This document shows, piece after piece, positions 12,363 through 24,974 of a DNA stretch of 64,000 nucleotides. Every line of letters starts with the position of its first letter. Position 1 is the stretch's first letter. This DNA comes from Chimonanthus salicifolius. Its lineage: Eukaryota; Streptophyta; Magnoliopsida; Laurales; Calycanthaceae. Both the position numbers and the translations under genes were made by a program. Under the pieces are notes generated by a model. It did no database searches. It saw only the letters and a program-made list of their open reading frames with translations, and had not been told where the DNA came from. The stretch is from assembly GCA_013350335.1 (NCBI GenBank), contig CM023538.1:54294769-54358768 (forward strand). The letters run 5' to 3'.

Positions 12363-13880
12363 GCAGCACCTGACCATCCAGCAGATAGTTGATGAGAACA
12401 TTGACAACAATGAGCTTTAAGTGCTGGAAAGGCAATTCCTCTCAAACATGTAGGATGAAAATGAAAAGAAATTAAGAACCACTCTATTTGATTATTAGTG
12501 AGGAAGCATGCAGTGTATCATGACACAGCCAATCCTTGTACAAATACTCTGCAAAGCTGAGGGTATGCTGGGATGTCACTAGGAAGCAGGCAGGCAATAT
12601 ACCATTGCACTAATTAATATCCTAGACATCTGAACTTTCAAAAAAAAAAAAAATATCCTAGACATCTAGCATAGAAGCTAAAACACTGCAGACTTGAGAG
12701 AGTGGCCAAGAAGATTACTGCCCAAAAAAGAAAAAGAACTGCCTAATGTGAACCTCAGATTATGGTCCAAATACATGATACCAGCTGCAGAACACCATAG
12801 AACAGATTTTTTTCAATTGAAATTAGAGCACACCCATAATAACCAAAGTGGATTGCAAGCTTGCTCTTTGTATGAAATGCTTAATGTTGTTCTTAATCAA
12901 GTTAGTCACATATAACTCTATGATAGTTGGCTCAGGAAGTAGAAATTCCACATTTTTGGAGAAGGAAGATAGAGAGAGAAAATATTAAAACAAGTTAGGA
13001 AACAAAACAGGCAGATTATGTACGGTAATTACATGATACAGAATGAATCATCGAGCCAAACCCCAAACTACAATAAAACATATCATTATCATTGAAGAAG
13101 CTATTTGCTCCATCTATCTCAAGTAGGCTTTCCTAGTTCTACTTTGCTACTCAAAACTATCATCTGTCATGTTCTCTCTCACCAAACTACAAATTCATGG
13201 GAAAAGAGAAAGGATAGGATCTGCTTAACTCATCAGATGCTCTATTTCTGTCACATAGAACACATATACAAGATCCAAACATAAAATAGAAAACAAAAAA
13301 AAAAAAAAAAGAACTGTCAAATCCACGGGCATATAATTGGAAGCTTTTGGAGAAGAGAAAAAAACAAAGTATTACCATACATTCATCTTCCAGAAAAAAG
13401 GAAAATCTGATGGATGCGGTTTTCAACAGATCACCGATCGAAAGTATGCTCCACCTCAACGAACGGTTCCAATCTCAGTACAAGTATCTTCCATGTGCAT
13501 AACAAATCAAGGTTAAGACAACTGAAAATTCTATGAATTAGAATCAAGTATCATCACCATGTGTTCAACTATTCATCCTCGAATCTCAAATCTTAACAAA
13601 GTAACAGAACCCAAGAGTCCAATTCATAAAGAAAAATGAGGAAATCATTACAATTTCAAAATGCATTAAGATCAGAAAAGAAAAGTGAGAAAATGAGTAA
13701 AAATTTCTCAAGAATTAATTCCTGGGTCGAGTATAAAAAAACATGGGTCGATCTTAAAAATCAAAACTAATAAAAGTAACAGAAGGAGTGCAGATTTTTC
13801 AAGAATTCAAACATTGGTAGAGTTAAAAACTGAAAAACAAAAAAGAAAATGAAAATCCAGAAACAAGAAAGACGTTTACC

Positions 13881-14150
13881 TCAACCGAGTTCCGAGTGGC
13901 ATCAGAGAGAGAGAGAGGGGTGAAAATGGGGAAAAAAACAGCAGAAGAAAAGAGATTCAGGGGAATGTTTGAAGAAAAGAAAGCAGAGTGCTGTTATTTT
14001 TTCTTGGAGAAATGATGATGAAAGGAAATGGCGGAAAAAGGAGAAAGTTCCAAATCCACCGCTCCCCAGCTTCACGGCTTGGCTACTTTTCTGTGTTTTT
14101 TCACTAGTTTTAGACCAGTACCCTTTTGAAATTTCAAGTGCTGTTAGAAA
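13881..14150 (-). other. Putative untranslated first exon of the KIPK-like gene
   Basis: On the minus strand a CT-rich leader (a run of CT repeats near 13905-13918) ends at GAG|GTAAAC, a strong plant donor. The leader is typical of a plant 5' UTR. The transcription start is inferred from the TATA-like element just upstream, near 14180. The open frame in this stretch has no conserved feature and is not called as a gene. Confidence 0.4.
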
Positions 14151-14156
14151 GATAAT

Positions 14157-14328
14157 AGTATCATACACAGTTCTCATGGTATATATACAATCCCAGTGTG
14201 AGCTATAATTAGTAGGTGAATCACAGTAATAGAAGAGTATCATACACCGTCCTCATGGTATATATACAATGCAATCCAAGGGTGATCTATAAAATTAATT
14301 AGAAGGTGAATCATAGTAATAGCAGAGT
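14157..14328. promoter_or_regulatory. Tandemly duplicated promoter segment with two TATA-like boxes
   Basis: Two copies of an 80-90 bp unit lie side by side (about 14157-14235 and 14236-14328). Each has ATCATACAC, CTCATGGTATATATACAA, a GTGAKCTATAA block and a GGTGAATCA-AGTAATAG block. The TATATATA core is symmetric, so it can serve the minus-strand gene. The proximal copy lies about 30 bp above the inferred start of the KIPK-like leader. The duplication is seen directly; promoter function is inferred. Confidence 0.5.
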
Positions 14329-15579
14329 ATTACTAAATAATATAACCATAATATTTAATAAAAATAATATAAAGGATTTAATCAACATGTAGTATATGTG
14401 GAGTGGTGCATTGTGTCGTATTCAAGCCATGAAAAAAAAATTAAAGGTAAACATCATTTTTAAATATTTAACTTCAATTTGAAGTATTTGAATTAGATCA
14501 ACAATATTGCCACGATTTTTGTATGAAAGTATTTAAGGAACTTAATTATTACTCAAGGAGAGCTATTGATATTTTCAAAAAGATAGTGTTTTTTTTTTTT
14601 TTAATTATGAGAAATTTTAGTTGGGTTTTTAGAATTTCCTTAATTATTGAAAAGGCAATTTATCTAATAATAATTTTTTCAATGAACTCATATATTGTAA
14701 GTTCATTAATATTTAATAATAGATTTTTGAAATTTTATAAAGAAAACAAAATATAAATAATAAATAAAATTGAGTGCAATTCGAGACACGCAAGAGAAAC
14801 AGGTTAGATGTGTGGGATGACATATTGAAGAAAAGACCTGTCTCACCACTCCATTTGATAAACTTCATATTTCGATGTATGAGATAACACGTTTTGCACT
14901 AGTGTGGCGTTGATCACTTCGCTAAAATGTTTGAGTCTTGAGAGAGTGGAATCTCACACTATTACAATTTATAAATAAATTCTTTCAAATCTTATTCGTT
15001 GAATCTAAATTGAAGCACTTATCAATCTTTTATTAACTTATTTTACAAACAGTTATATAATTTAAAAATCAAATATTAAAATTTTAAATATTCTAATGAA
15101 ACTAACTTAAGAGAATCTTTTATTTTTTTTCACTTGTCCATTAAATCAAATCATAATCTACTCGATCTCTTGATTTTGACAAACATATCCTAAAATCCAA
15201 AGAGAAGCGCCATTAGAGTTGGACAAAGAAATGCCCTAACGCTTGTAAAGATAAAAAGTAAGGGATAAAACTACAGTAGTAAAGCGGTGGAAACTCATCA
15301 TACTTCCCGTGACATGAGTGTCCCTCCCTTATTTACAATTTACAAATGGTCAAAAGATTGTGGCTTGTGACTCTCTTTCTTTGTAAATAATGACTAGGTA
15401 TAAATGGATGGGCTTGTCACGAAAATCTCGCTCTCCGCTCACTCTTTAAGAATTTCAATTAATGTTCATCACTCTACCATTTGAGGTCATGTGACTGTAG
15501 AAATGTTGGAGAAATTATTTTCAGCCATCTGAGGTGTATATTTATCATGGATTTTCTTTTACAATTTTATGATGAAGGT
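14329..15579. other. AT-rich intergenic DNA, no gene seen
   Basis: I found no coding region, structural RNA or defined transposable element end. The short open frame near 14523-14756 is AT-rich low-complexity sequence. Confidence 0.5.
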
Positions 15580-15760
15580 GTTTAAGTCTCTTAGAAGCAC
15601 TCGATTAATTCATGGGACATGTATAGACTTCTCTATTACACTACACTGGGTAACTTATAGAGAGTCGTCCTTTGAGAGTAAAGTGTAAATCGAACTCAGA
15701 ACTCTTATTTTCTGAAACAGGTTCTTAGTCATCACTCCAATCCCTTTGACATTGTATATT
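15580..15760 (-). repeat. tRNA-derived SINE copy (family S)
   Basis: On the minus strand the head GGATTGGAGTGATGACTAAG resembles a tRNA A box, and TGAGTTCGATTT 40 bp later resembles a B box (GGTTCRANTCC). The body then has the family blocks CTCTATAAGTTACCCAGTGT and ACATGTCCC-TGAATTAATCGAGTGCTTCTAAGAG. The same blocks occur in seven other copies in this window. Confidence 0.7.
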
Positions 15761-17370
15761 TGTCATAGGATTGAATTATATAAATGAGTAGAATTAGATA
15801 TAATTGTTTTATAAATAAAAAACTTTAAGAAAAACTACTTTAATCGATCCTTTTAACTTTACAGAGGTAGTTTATTGAGAACCAGTGTCCTTATATGCAT
15901 AAAATTTTCAAGATCTAAAATGAAAAAGGTCAAAATAATCAAATAAAAGTTAAATTTTATAGCCCACCATTTTTCATGGATCTCAATCAAATATATATGA
16001 CCCACTTAAACTTTTAGAATACACTCTCAGTCTCCCTTTGAATTGGATCAATCTTTGTCCTTACACCCTTCGTTAAGCATATTTTTTTTTCAACTAAGTT
16101 ATTCTCATAATTCAAGATAACTTGGAAAATTGATTATCTAGTTCACGATAATTCAATTTTTATTTAGTTTGTTGATTTAAAAATAAGTGGAAATGAAATG
16201 AATAGGTTAAATGTATTTGAATTTCGGTCGAATCCAAGTTTATCAATCAACAACGAGGGCTTCTCCTATGCATCATGACACACTCCTATTCGTCAAGTCA
16301 TCTGTAAGTTCTTTTTTTTAAAAAAAAACTTTAAGGTCTATTTTAAATTCTTTTTGGCTTTTCGGACTTCTTCTCGATTAAAAGAGATTGATATAATATT
16401 TTTAAATGTACACAAGAAATTCTCGTGAATAAATTTCACTGTTTTTATTTGCTCGACTGGTTCTACCCAAATCTAACATTGAAATTCTCAATTTGGACTT
16501 TGATTTAACATTTCCAATCTCATTAACAGCTTATTAAATATTAATGATAATTGGTATCTTACTTTGTAGCTAAAATATTTTGATCGATATCCCAGCTTTT
16601 AGCCGTTGTTGGTCAGTATTTTGATGGGTCTTCAATATGGTATGGATTTCAAAACTAATAATTTGCACTTATTATCAATAATGTAAGGCCTGCATTAGAT
16701 AATTGGAGGTCCGATATACAATAGCTGGCTAGTATTATCCATATAGTCTACCGATTGGCCAGATAATTTGTAGTTATTAAAGGCAATTTTGAACTGTGTT
16801 GATATTTTTTAATTGTATATTCTTCTATTTGTCAATTTTCTTAATTATAGGATTATAAATTGATTTATTAATTAATTCTTTCTTCATTGAAAGGCCTATA
16901 ATTTCTATATATATGGAATTTCATGATAAAGGAGATATTTTTTCCAAAACTTTTACGTAGTACTTTCCTAAAACTTCTAAGTAGTGCTTTGTGTTATAGA
17001 TTAAAAACCATTGATATTATTTTGAATGAAGGTTGGAATGAAGGGCTTTGAGTTGTGAGGAATTTGATATCAATAGATATCAATAATAATTAACAGTTAT
17101 TTAAAATTTTCACAAAAAAATTTGATTTATAGAGCTCCTTCATTCTCCTCCACCATCCACTGCTACACACACCTAACTCCGGTGAACTGCACCTTATCTA
17201 ATTTAATCAATAATCCAACTCTAAAATTCATTGATCTAATTCAATAAATTATCCTTAAATAAAGTTAAAATTTTAAAACATTAAAACATAAGATGTTACT
17301 TATCCAATAAAGATGGACTTTTATGGACATCGTACTTGAGCTAATACATTTTAAAGCCACTATATATATG
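15761..17370. other. AT-rich intergenic DNA, no gene seen
   Basis: No open frame, RNA gene or repeat boundary could be supported. Confidence 0.5.
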
Positions 17371-18237
17371 GCTCTAAGTGAAGTCCTTGGGTGTTCATAT
17401 GAAGGTCTCGTGAAAATTGTTTGTAGGAGAACATTATTATTGATATTAATATTGCTATGAAGATGATTCTAGAAAATTGTAATGTATTATTCATTTGGAA
17501 ACCGCATATATCTATAGCATACATAAATCATAGGCTAATTGAAATCCAATTTAATCTCATCTCTTAATCAAAGATTAAGGCATAATCTTAAATCTTATCC
17601 TAACGAGACTTCTATCTTAACATATCTTAACACCTCCACTTAAATTCAAGTTAGGAATTACTTAAATTTGACCTCATTGAACTTGATAATTAGATGATCA
17701 GACGATGCCATCAGACGGAGTGAAAATGAGTTCGTGAGCCACAAATAAAAAGAGTTTGGTATTCTACCACAAGACATCGATAAATTTAGATGATCTCGAT
17801 TAGATGGAGCAACAATTAAAATAAGTACAAATAGAAGATCTGAATTATTGTCACAATGAACAATCTAAAAGACAAGTGATCCAAAATAAGCTACAACTAG
17901 ACAGATAGTGGTAGTGATCACAACAAAGATGGTGTTGAAAGACAACAAGATGACACTCGAGTTATAAATGAGGCCATCTGTACTAATGACCGAGAGTAAT
18001 ACAAATAAGATAAAACATATTCAAACTAACCTATGAGTTGGGCAATAATGTTGTGGGTAGGGATTGTGACAAAGATGAAGACAGGCGGAAATATAGAGGC
18101 ATGTTGAGAGAATTGATGGAGCATGTCTGAGTCTTTGGGCAAAATTGTAAGCAAATAAGCAGAAAGTAAGTAGGCAATAGGTGGACAAGATTTGAATAGC
18201 AATGGATAGACAAACAAGGGGTGGGTAGTAAATTCGA

Positions 18238-18400
18238 GGGATTGTAGTGATGGGCAAGAACCTATTATAAAAACCGCGAGTTTTAAATTCTATTCTCATT
18301 CCACTCTAAAAGACCACTCTCAGTAGAGTTACTTAGTGTGTAGAAATAGAGAGACTTACACATGTTCCGAGGATTAGTCAAGTACTTTAAGAAGCTTAAA
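18238..18400 (+). repeat. tRNA-derived SINE copy (family S)
   Basis: The plus strand has the head GGGATTGTAGTGATGGGCAA, a decayed B box near GCGAGTTTTAAATTC, and the family body CACTCTCAGTAGAGTTACTTAGTGTG and GAGGATTAGTCAAGTACTTTAAGAAG. It lies within the copia-like element. Confidence 0.65.
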
Positions 18401-18618
18401 TACTTTTATCGACAAAAAAACAATCAATGAATAGTTAGCAGAGAAACTCTTAACTAAAAGGCAAGCACTCAGTCCAAATTACTTAATGAAATATGATGAT
18501 TGATACCACACTAAAATTTAAACAAGATCATTTCATAAAACTCTATTGTACGTCCATAAGAAACAACTTATATATAGGCATATATGTATCAATGATACCC
18601 TGAAACTGCAATCGAAAC

Positions 18619-18797
18619 TGCATTTGGATGGAGGTTGAAGGGGTAACTCTCAATTACCCCTGATTGCTAACTAAGGGAGAGGGATAAGAAATCAATTTTT
18701 CATCCCTTCCTCTCAACTTTTGAAAACCTTTTCTAATAGAGGAGATTTCGTATTATCTAGAGTAACTCCTCCAAAATTTACATCCTATCTAAACGCA
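18619..18797 (-). mobile_element. MITE copy with TGCATTTGGATGG ends
   Basis: The left end TGCATTTGGATGGAGG pairs with the right end, whose complement reads TGCGTTTAGATAGGA. The complementary strand matches 50813-50970 closely over blocks such as TAAATTTTGGA-G-GTTACTC and GGTTTTCAAAAGTTGAGAGG, which defines a two-copy family in this window. It interrupts the copia-like 5' LTR. Confidence 0.65.
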
Positions 18798-18880
18798 ACC
18801 TAAATTTTATTTTTTTGTCAAAACTGGACTTAATCTAAATTCCTATTCCAATAAGATTTCTATCTTAATATATCATAACA

Positions 18881-21800
18881 AATATTGCATAATATTGATA
18901 TGAATCATATGATGGTTTTTTTTCTTCTTTTGTTCCTTATTTCTAATTTTTTTTCTATAATTTAACTTTTTTCTATTTTCAATATTTTGCTTTTTATGAT
19001 AGACATCCATCTGTTGATAATTTGATATAACATTTTTATCCTCATGTGACTCTATATCAACGGTCACGACTTCAATCAATTATGATACAGATATAGACAA
19101 CAGCAATTGGCTGCCCAAATCCATGGTCCAAATTTCCAACCATAATTTTAGTCCATGTTTCATCTTCTAAGGGTCCAAGGATTGGACGGTTTTGTCAATT
19201 GTAAAAATTGTATGCCACGTGTATAGAAGAAATATTTGCTAGTCTTTCACAATGTAAGAAACAGTGGAAAAAGATACACCAAGAATGGGTGAGACATAAA
19301 AGGACATTCAAATGTGTGCTTTAAGCATGTACCAACTTTGCAAGGAAAGAGATTGTTTGGTCGTGTCTCAACCCTCAAGCTAAGCTAAGGTAGTAGTGTG
19401 GCAATTTAGTGGTAGATTGTCGGCAACTATTGCAGGTAGTGATTCTTTTGCAATCATTTACTATATTTCCTTATTTGCTCCCTTTGATGTCAATGGGTTG
19501 GATCTCTTCATTTCTGTTTTTGAGTTAAAAAAAAAAAAACTTTAGTAACTTTAAGTAACTATTATATAATTAAAATTAAAATGTTATTCATCCTTAATTT
19601 ACTTAATAATCAGAATTATAATTATGGTTTTGTTTTTAAAATTAATTTTTAAGTTGCACCTTTGTGTCAATTTAGACTTGTTAAAAAATGGAAAAGTTTA
19701 GTGGCTGCTCTTTTAATATTAAAATAGATCACATGTTTATTAATGAAATATATAAAAAAACAAAAACATCAACTGTGTCAATTTAACCATCATATGATCG
19801 TTTAAGCTTTGTGATTTTAGAATTTAAAATTTTGATAGTTATAAGCTGTTCATTTGTCATAATTCATATCATAATATTGTGATGATTATGTTGAAGGTCT
19901 CTATGAAACTATGTGATCCATGAAATCCTCTCTCCATCTCACCCAATCTCCCTCTCACCCAATCTCCCTAGAGCTTCTCTTAAAATAGAAAGATTCTACT
20001 AATTCAAGTGTACAAATATCGAGCATAATTTGATTATTGAAATTATTTTCATTTGAAATATTATATATGTATGTGATTTCAATTTTTTTTAAATATCTTT
20101 TACATTTTTGTATGTCAAGATAATAGAAATGAGCACACTACGTTGGATGAATGATTTAAACGCACGTATTAGAAATATTTTAAAAATAACTTTGATAGAT
20201 AACAAATTAAAGAAAAGACTCATTTGAGGCGATTTGATTATGTTACTAAAAGACCAAACACAACCCTAGTGTATAGAGGAGAGGCCGACTTTTAAAAACA
20301 CAGAGGAAAAAGATAAAAAATGATATGTTAGAGTATAGAGTCACTGATAGTATAATCTATAACATGATCAATTGGAGAAAAAAGAACTGACAAAACCAAC
20401 TCCAGACATATAGATTATTTATTATAGAATCAATTGAAAAAGAAAAATTTATAAAAACAACTTCAAATATATGAGATATTGACTTTAGTTGATGATGATG
20501 ATGATTTTTATATTTTTTAAATAGTAAATAATTTTAAATATTTAAACATAAGTAAATATGATGTTAGAAATTTAAAATAAAGAGTTTAAAAACATGTATA
20601 TGAAATTCACAAATACAATTCACCTTTGGCAACTTACAAAACATTGGGGTTGCAGCTCAATTATTTGAGAAATTGCCCAGCACATGTACGATGGGCTCTA
20701 TCTTGACATATAATTTAAAAATAATATTTCATAGGACATATCTTGAGATTTGAATTTTAATCTTCACATTTCTACTGTTTGGTGGTCCCTCCATCGGCAA
20801 TGATTAAGCTAACTTTGTCTGGTAAAATGGGTTGGATTGTCTCCAAGACCCGACACCGTACGGCGTTGACGTGAAAAATCCCGGGTCCGACTCCTTAAGA
20901 TCCCAGGCTTAGTTACGCATTTTGATCGTATTTATTTTAATTAGGCTTTAGATGATTATATCAAATATACGTAGGAAGATTTTGTTAGTGAATTGATAAG
21001 GAAACAAGTGTTTGATAATAAAATAATTATTTTACTTTTTTATTATTTATATGATAATAAATGGACAAAAAAAATAAATTTGATAATTTTTAGTATAAAA
21101 AATATTAATATTCTTATCAATTTTCGTATAAAACTCTTATACTAAATTGTATTACTTTTGTGACTTTAGTTAAGAAAAAAAATTGACTTTTAACAATTTA
21201 GTGTTAAATTATTGACTTAAAAATTAAAAGAGAGAAGAGAGGAGAGAAGAGAAGGAAAGTAAAGTCAAACTTAAAATTTCTTTTTAAAGGGTGTAAAATG
21301 AGAGAAAATAGTAGTGCAAAAATCACTACTCTAAATTTATTATATCATCATCATTATAATTAAAGTTTTATTTATCTAGAATCAGCATTTTAAATTATAC
21401 TTTATTTGACTATCATGAATTATATTATTGAATATTGATGATTAGTCTCTATTTGACTATCATAAATTATATTATTGATCATCTCAAATCTACATACTAT
21501 AATTATTTCTGATTTACTATTTAAATGTTTAAATCATCTTAAACGAATTTTCAATTTATCATCTATTAAAAATTATTTTCAATTATCTTTAATTCAATTA
21601 TTTTTTATTTCATCTTTTACAAATAATTTACTAATCCGACGTAACATGCTTGTCTTTAATTTTATTTATTTATTTTTCATTATTTTCTAACATTTCACTC
21701 TATGGTCTCTCTATTTTTTATATTTAATTTTAAATTAAATAATTCATTTAAAATAAGTACGCGCTTTCATTACTTGAGGATAATGGCCCACCCTGACCTT

Positions 21801-22089
21801 TTATATGGCAGTACTGTACCAGTCTTCCAGAAATATCAATGAGCAGTAGGTGGCAAAATATCTTAGCATGCTGCTATCTGCGCCTCCACTCATGGGGCCA
21901 ACGTGAGGTTACCTACAATCAAAGACGAGGATGTGAAGAAAAAAAATATCTGTATTAATTTGGCAATAATTTTATTTTATTTTTTTTCTCTTCGAGTTTT
22001 AAATTTTAAAAACTATGATTTTAAAATTTAAAATGAGTATTGATCTTAAAACTATCATTAATATTCTATATTTTTTATTATTTAATCAA
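18881..22089. other. AT-rich intergenic DNA, no gene seen
   Basis: No supported gene or element boundary. Long A/T runs and short direct repeats are present (for example two adjacent CATCTCACCCAATCTCC-like words near 19935-19970 and GAGAGAAGAGAGGAG near 21230-21255). Confidence 0.5.
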
Positions 22090-22165
22090 AAGGGGTTGGA
22101 ATAACAGTAAAAAATCCGTATTAAGAGTCTTGAGTTCAATTCTCACTCTACTCCAAACAGGGGTT
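22090..22165 (+). repeat. SINE head fragment (family S)
   Basis: GGGGTTGGAATAACAGTAA (A-box-like) and CTTGAGTTCAATTCTCAC (B-box-like), 40 bp apart, match the tRNA-related head of the family S SINE. The body is missing. Confidence 0.55.
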
Positions 22166-22179
22166 TTAATATCAGTTTT

Positions 22180-22275
22180 AAAACCTATATATGTCGGCCG
22201 ATACAATACGTCTCGGCCGATATTTGCCAATATCGAACGATATCTGATATGTATCGCCAATATTGTTCAACATTA
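22180..22275. repeat. Dispersed palindromic CGGCCGATA repeat
   Basis: Words of the form TCGGCCGATA/ATATCGRNCGATAT recur three to four times within 80 bp. Related clusters lie at 34672-34735, 35155-35285, 44245-44470 and 45715-45855. Confidence 0.5.
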
Positions 22276-23165
22276 GCGGTTTTAATTAAAAAAAATAAGA
22301 GAGAGATTTCATGGCAGTTATATGGTCTGAATCTGAGATTTTGACCCTTACTCCAAAAGAACACTTCCAGCAAAGTTATTCAATGTGGATGAGTAGGGGA
22401 GCTTTCACATATTTCAAAAATTAGTTGACTTATCTGAGAGACATATTTTTCTCCACTAACTTTTAATTTTAAATACAAAAAATTTAAAATAAAAAGGTAG
22501 AAACCCATATCACTAAATTCTACATGGGTGATTCAGGGGACTACAATAGGGTGGTGGTGTTGTCTACAAGCTGAAAATTTTGATAAAATTAAAATACATT
22601 GAAAATTACAAAACATGTCTGTCAACAAATTAACAAGTAGCTAAGTGCAACTTTCAATGGTGCTGTCATTGAACATGATTGGAAATTTAAAATGTTTAGA
22701 TCTAATGTGCCTTCATTATACTAAAAAATAAAAAACTTAAAATGAGTATTATCTTACATAATATATTAAAGAAATTATGAAAAATTATTCAAACCAATTA
22801 AGTGCCACTTCCGTTGAGATATAGTGTTGATCGCCAATGACATCAAATGCTTAAATGCAAGTGCAAACGTACTCTCATGTCCATTAATTTAACTAATTAT
22901 ATTTTTCAAAACTCCTAAATTCATGAAAATATACAAAATGTTATGAAAATTAAACAAAAACTAAACAAATCATGTAAATCAAATGTCCATTGAACTCCAA
23001 TAACCTTAAATGATTAGATCTAATGTGCTTTCATTGTATTTTTTTTTTCCAAAACTTATAGAATGAATATTATCATAAGAGAAAAAAAAAAATTGTAGAC
23101 GACGAGGGAGTATGAGTGTCAAAGAAAGAATTATAGCATGAAAGAAGGAAAAAATAGTCCTATCC
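22276..23165. other. AT-rich intergenic DNA, no gene seen
   Basis: No gene or defined element. Two related tracts near 22610-22740 and 22980-23060 share words such as TTAGATCTAATGTGC-TTCATT, which suggests an old local duplication. Confidence 0.4.
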
Positions 23166-23284
23166 TATGTAAAATAATAATGTGTCATCCTTAAATTAAA
23201 GAGAGACAAATTAATTTAATTTTAGAAAGGAGAATACAAATAAAGAAAGAAAATCAAATATAAGCAGAAAGCCCTAACTTAGTG

Positions 23285-23627
23285 AATACTGTAACGATCC
23301 GACCCGAAAACAGGGCTTAGGGTCCACTCAGTATGATATTGTCCCCTTTGGGCCTCGCACACAAGCGAGCCTGCAAGGTTTTGTTCCTGGGCCGTGGCCT
23401 ACATGGCCAGGCCCAAAAGGCCTCACACTAGAGTAGAGGTGGGCTTTCCTCCTTCCCTGGTGGTGTGCTCTCAGCTGAGGGGCAGGGTCTCACAATCACC
23501 CCCCCTAAGGGCTCGAACCGGCCCCTGCTCGACTCGCCCCAGCTCAACAACACCAGGGAAGGATGAAAGCCCACACAGTTCGAGTATTGAACTCGGCTCT
23601 GATACCAGGGCAAGGTTTCACAAATAC
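23285..23627 (-). mobile_element. TRIM-like LTR element D, 5' LTR internally deleted
   Basis: The target-site duplication AATAC flanks 23290-23622. On the minus strand the order is: TGTGAAACCTTGCCC (first 15 bp of the LTR only, 23622-23608), TGGTATCAGAGCC (primer-binding site for initiator-Met tRNA, 23607-23595), a 100-bp interior, a purine tract TTAGGGGGGGTGAT, then a full 3' LTR from 23494 (TGTGAGACCCTGCCC) to 23290 (GATCGTTACA). The 3' LTR is 205 bp. No coding. Confidence 0.8.
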
Positions 23628-23766
23628 AATATTAGTAATCGATAATAATAACACGTCATCGTAAGTTGTAGCGTGTATAGAAATAACGCAAATCTTGGAA
23701 ATAAATCTTAATCCAAACGGCTAAAAATGGCGCATGACTTGCCATAGAAGAAGAGATGAATTGGCA

Positions 23767-23913
23767 CCACACTGACTGATTACGAATATGTGGTGAACTG
23801 ACAACACACTTATTGACTGCGAAGATGTGTTGAACTAGCAGTACACTAATTGTCTGTGAAGATATTGTGAACTAGAAGTGCATTGATTGGTTACGAACTG
23901 ACAAGCGGTGAAC
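23767..23913. repeat. Degenerate ~46-bp tandem repeat
   Basis: Four successive units read roughly CACTGACTGATTACGAA...GTGGTGAACTGACAA and diverge by several bases each. No coding. Confidence 0.6.
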
Positions 23914-24974
23914 ATAGGTGGCGGCTTGGAAAATCAAGGGCGTGGAGACGCCGAAGAAGAAAGCTAAGATGATAGGGTAAAACATGGCCCACTCTCGGGC
24001 AAAATTTCGTGGAAATTTGTAACAGTTTGAAAACTGCTGAACCGACATATGGAAGAAGAGGCTTGTGTCTGCTACGATGAAGAAGGGTCTCAACCATTAG
24101 AGAATAGATCGGGATCAGCACATGCATCAAAGTTTAGATCTCAAGCAACTGCGATTGCAGATGGGGATTAGGTGAGCAGGCCCCCGACAGAACTGGGGAA
24201 GAGAGATTGGACAAGCCTGAGTGATAGAGGGGACACTGCTTGGGAAATGGGTCCCACAGACTCTGCAACAACAGCTGACGGAGAGGATGAGGAGACACCT
24301 GGGAGTGCTGGAGGATTGAATCCCCAAAGACTAAGAGTGGCCGAACAGAAAATGAAGTGGGTTTCATTTGGTGAGAATCAATGACTTGCTACAATCTGGA
24401 GAGAAACACGGTGGGGATGTTCGTAAAACATATCTGGAAGTGGAGAGGGCATAACGCCATGAAATAGATATGGATCTGTAGGGGCCGGCGGTGTGAACAC
24501 GTGTTGTGGCTGATTGTCGCACAGTCAAATAAAGAGAGCAAGTGGAGAGCACCAATGGATCTAGGTTGAAAACAAAACATGCGCCACAACAAGTATCCTA
24601 GTCAACAACGTTGGAATGGTGGATTTGTGATTTTTTTTTATTGATAAAGAAGACCGAATCAACATGAAACGAAGGTAGGGGAAAAATTTTCTGGGACGGG
24701 AAAGAGATGCTTCGTCCCCCTGTCGGAGGAGATGGGGAGAAGAAGATTCTTCGTGAATCTGAAGAGAATTTTTGGTATTTTGATTGTCTAGCACAATAAT
24801 ATGTAAAATAATAATGTGTCTTCCTTAAATCAAGGAGAGACTCTGTAATTTTATTATTGAAAAAAGAGAGTACAAATAAAGAAAGGAAATCAAATAAAAG
24901 AGGAAAGCTCTAATTTAATAAATACAATATTAGTAATCAATAATAATAAAAATTCCTAAATATATCTTAACACA

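Larger units (their letters stand above)
8876..13880 (-). other. Putative 5' UTR intron of the KIPK-like gene
   Basis: The span between the inferred donor GAG|GTAAAC (13880) and acceptor (8876) is about 5 kb and has no open reading frame of interest on the minus strand. It contains the LINE insertion at 10493-11470 and a MITE-like element at 12145-12362, both listed separately. The rest (8876-10475, 11488-12144, 12363-13880) is AT-rich with no gene. Confidence 0.4.
17371..18880 (-). mobile_element. Degenerate non-autonomous copia-like LTR element
   Basis: Read on the minus strand, two LTR-like starts occur: TGTTATGATATATTAAGATAG at 18880 and TGTTAAGATATGTTAAGATAG at 17632. The second is preceded by a purine tract (GAATTTAAGTGGAGG, complement of 17633-17647). 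A TGGTATCA primer-binding-like site lies at 18508-18501. So the higher copy would be the 5' LTR (about 18510-18880) and the lower the 3' LTR (17632 down to about 17371). The interior has no coding. The 5' LTR is broken by a MITE, and a SINE sits inside. Boundaries other than the LTR starts are approximate. Confidence 0.55.
23166..24972 (-). mobile_element. Possible copia-like element with ~155-bp direct repeats
   Basis: A segment at 23166-23651 (broken by the TRIM at 23290-23622) is repeated at 24799-24950, about 1.63 kb away, in the same orientation. On the minus strand the higher copy starts TGTTAAGATATATTTAGG near 24970 and is preceded by a purine-rich ATATGGGGTATG, like a copia LTR start. 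The interior has no coding but shows a four-fold degenerate tandem repeat of about 46 bp (23767-23913). An LTR pair is the simplest reading; a dispersed repeat present twice is the alternative. Confidence 0.4.

Noticed and set aside
13902..14243. 113-codon open frame on the minus strand
   Set aside because: It spans the probable promoter, TATA region and leader of the KIPK-like gene and has no recognisable domain.
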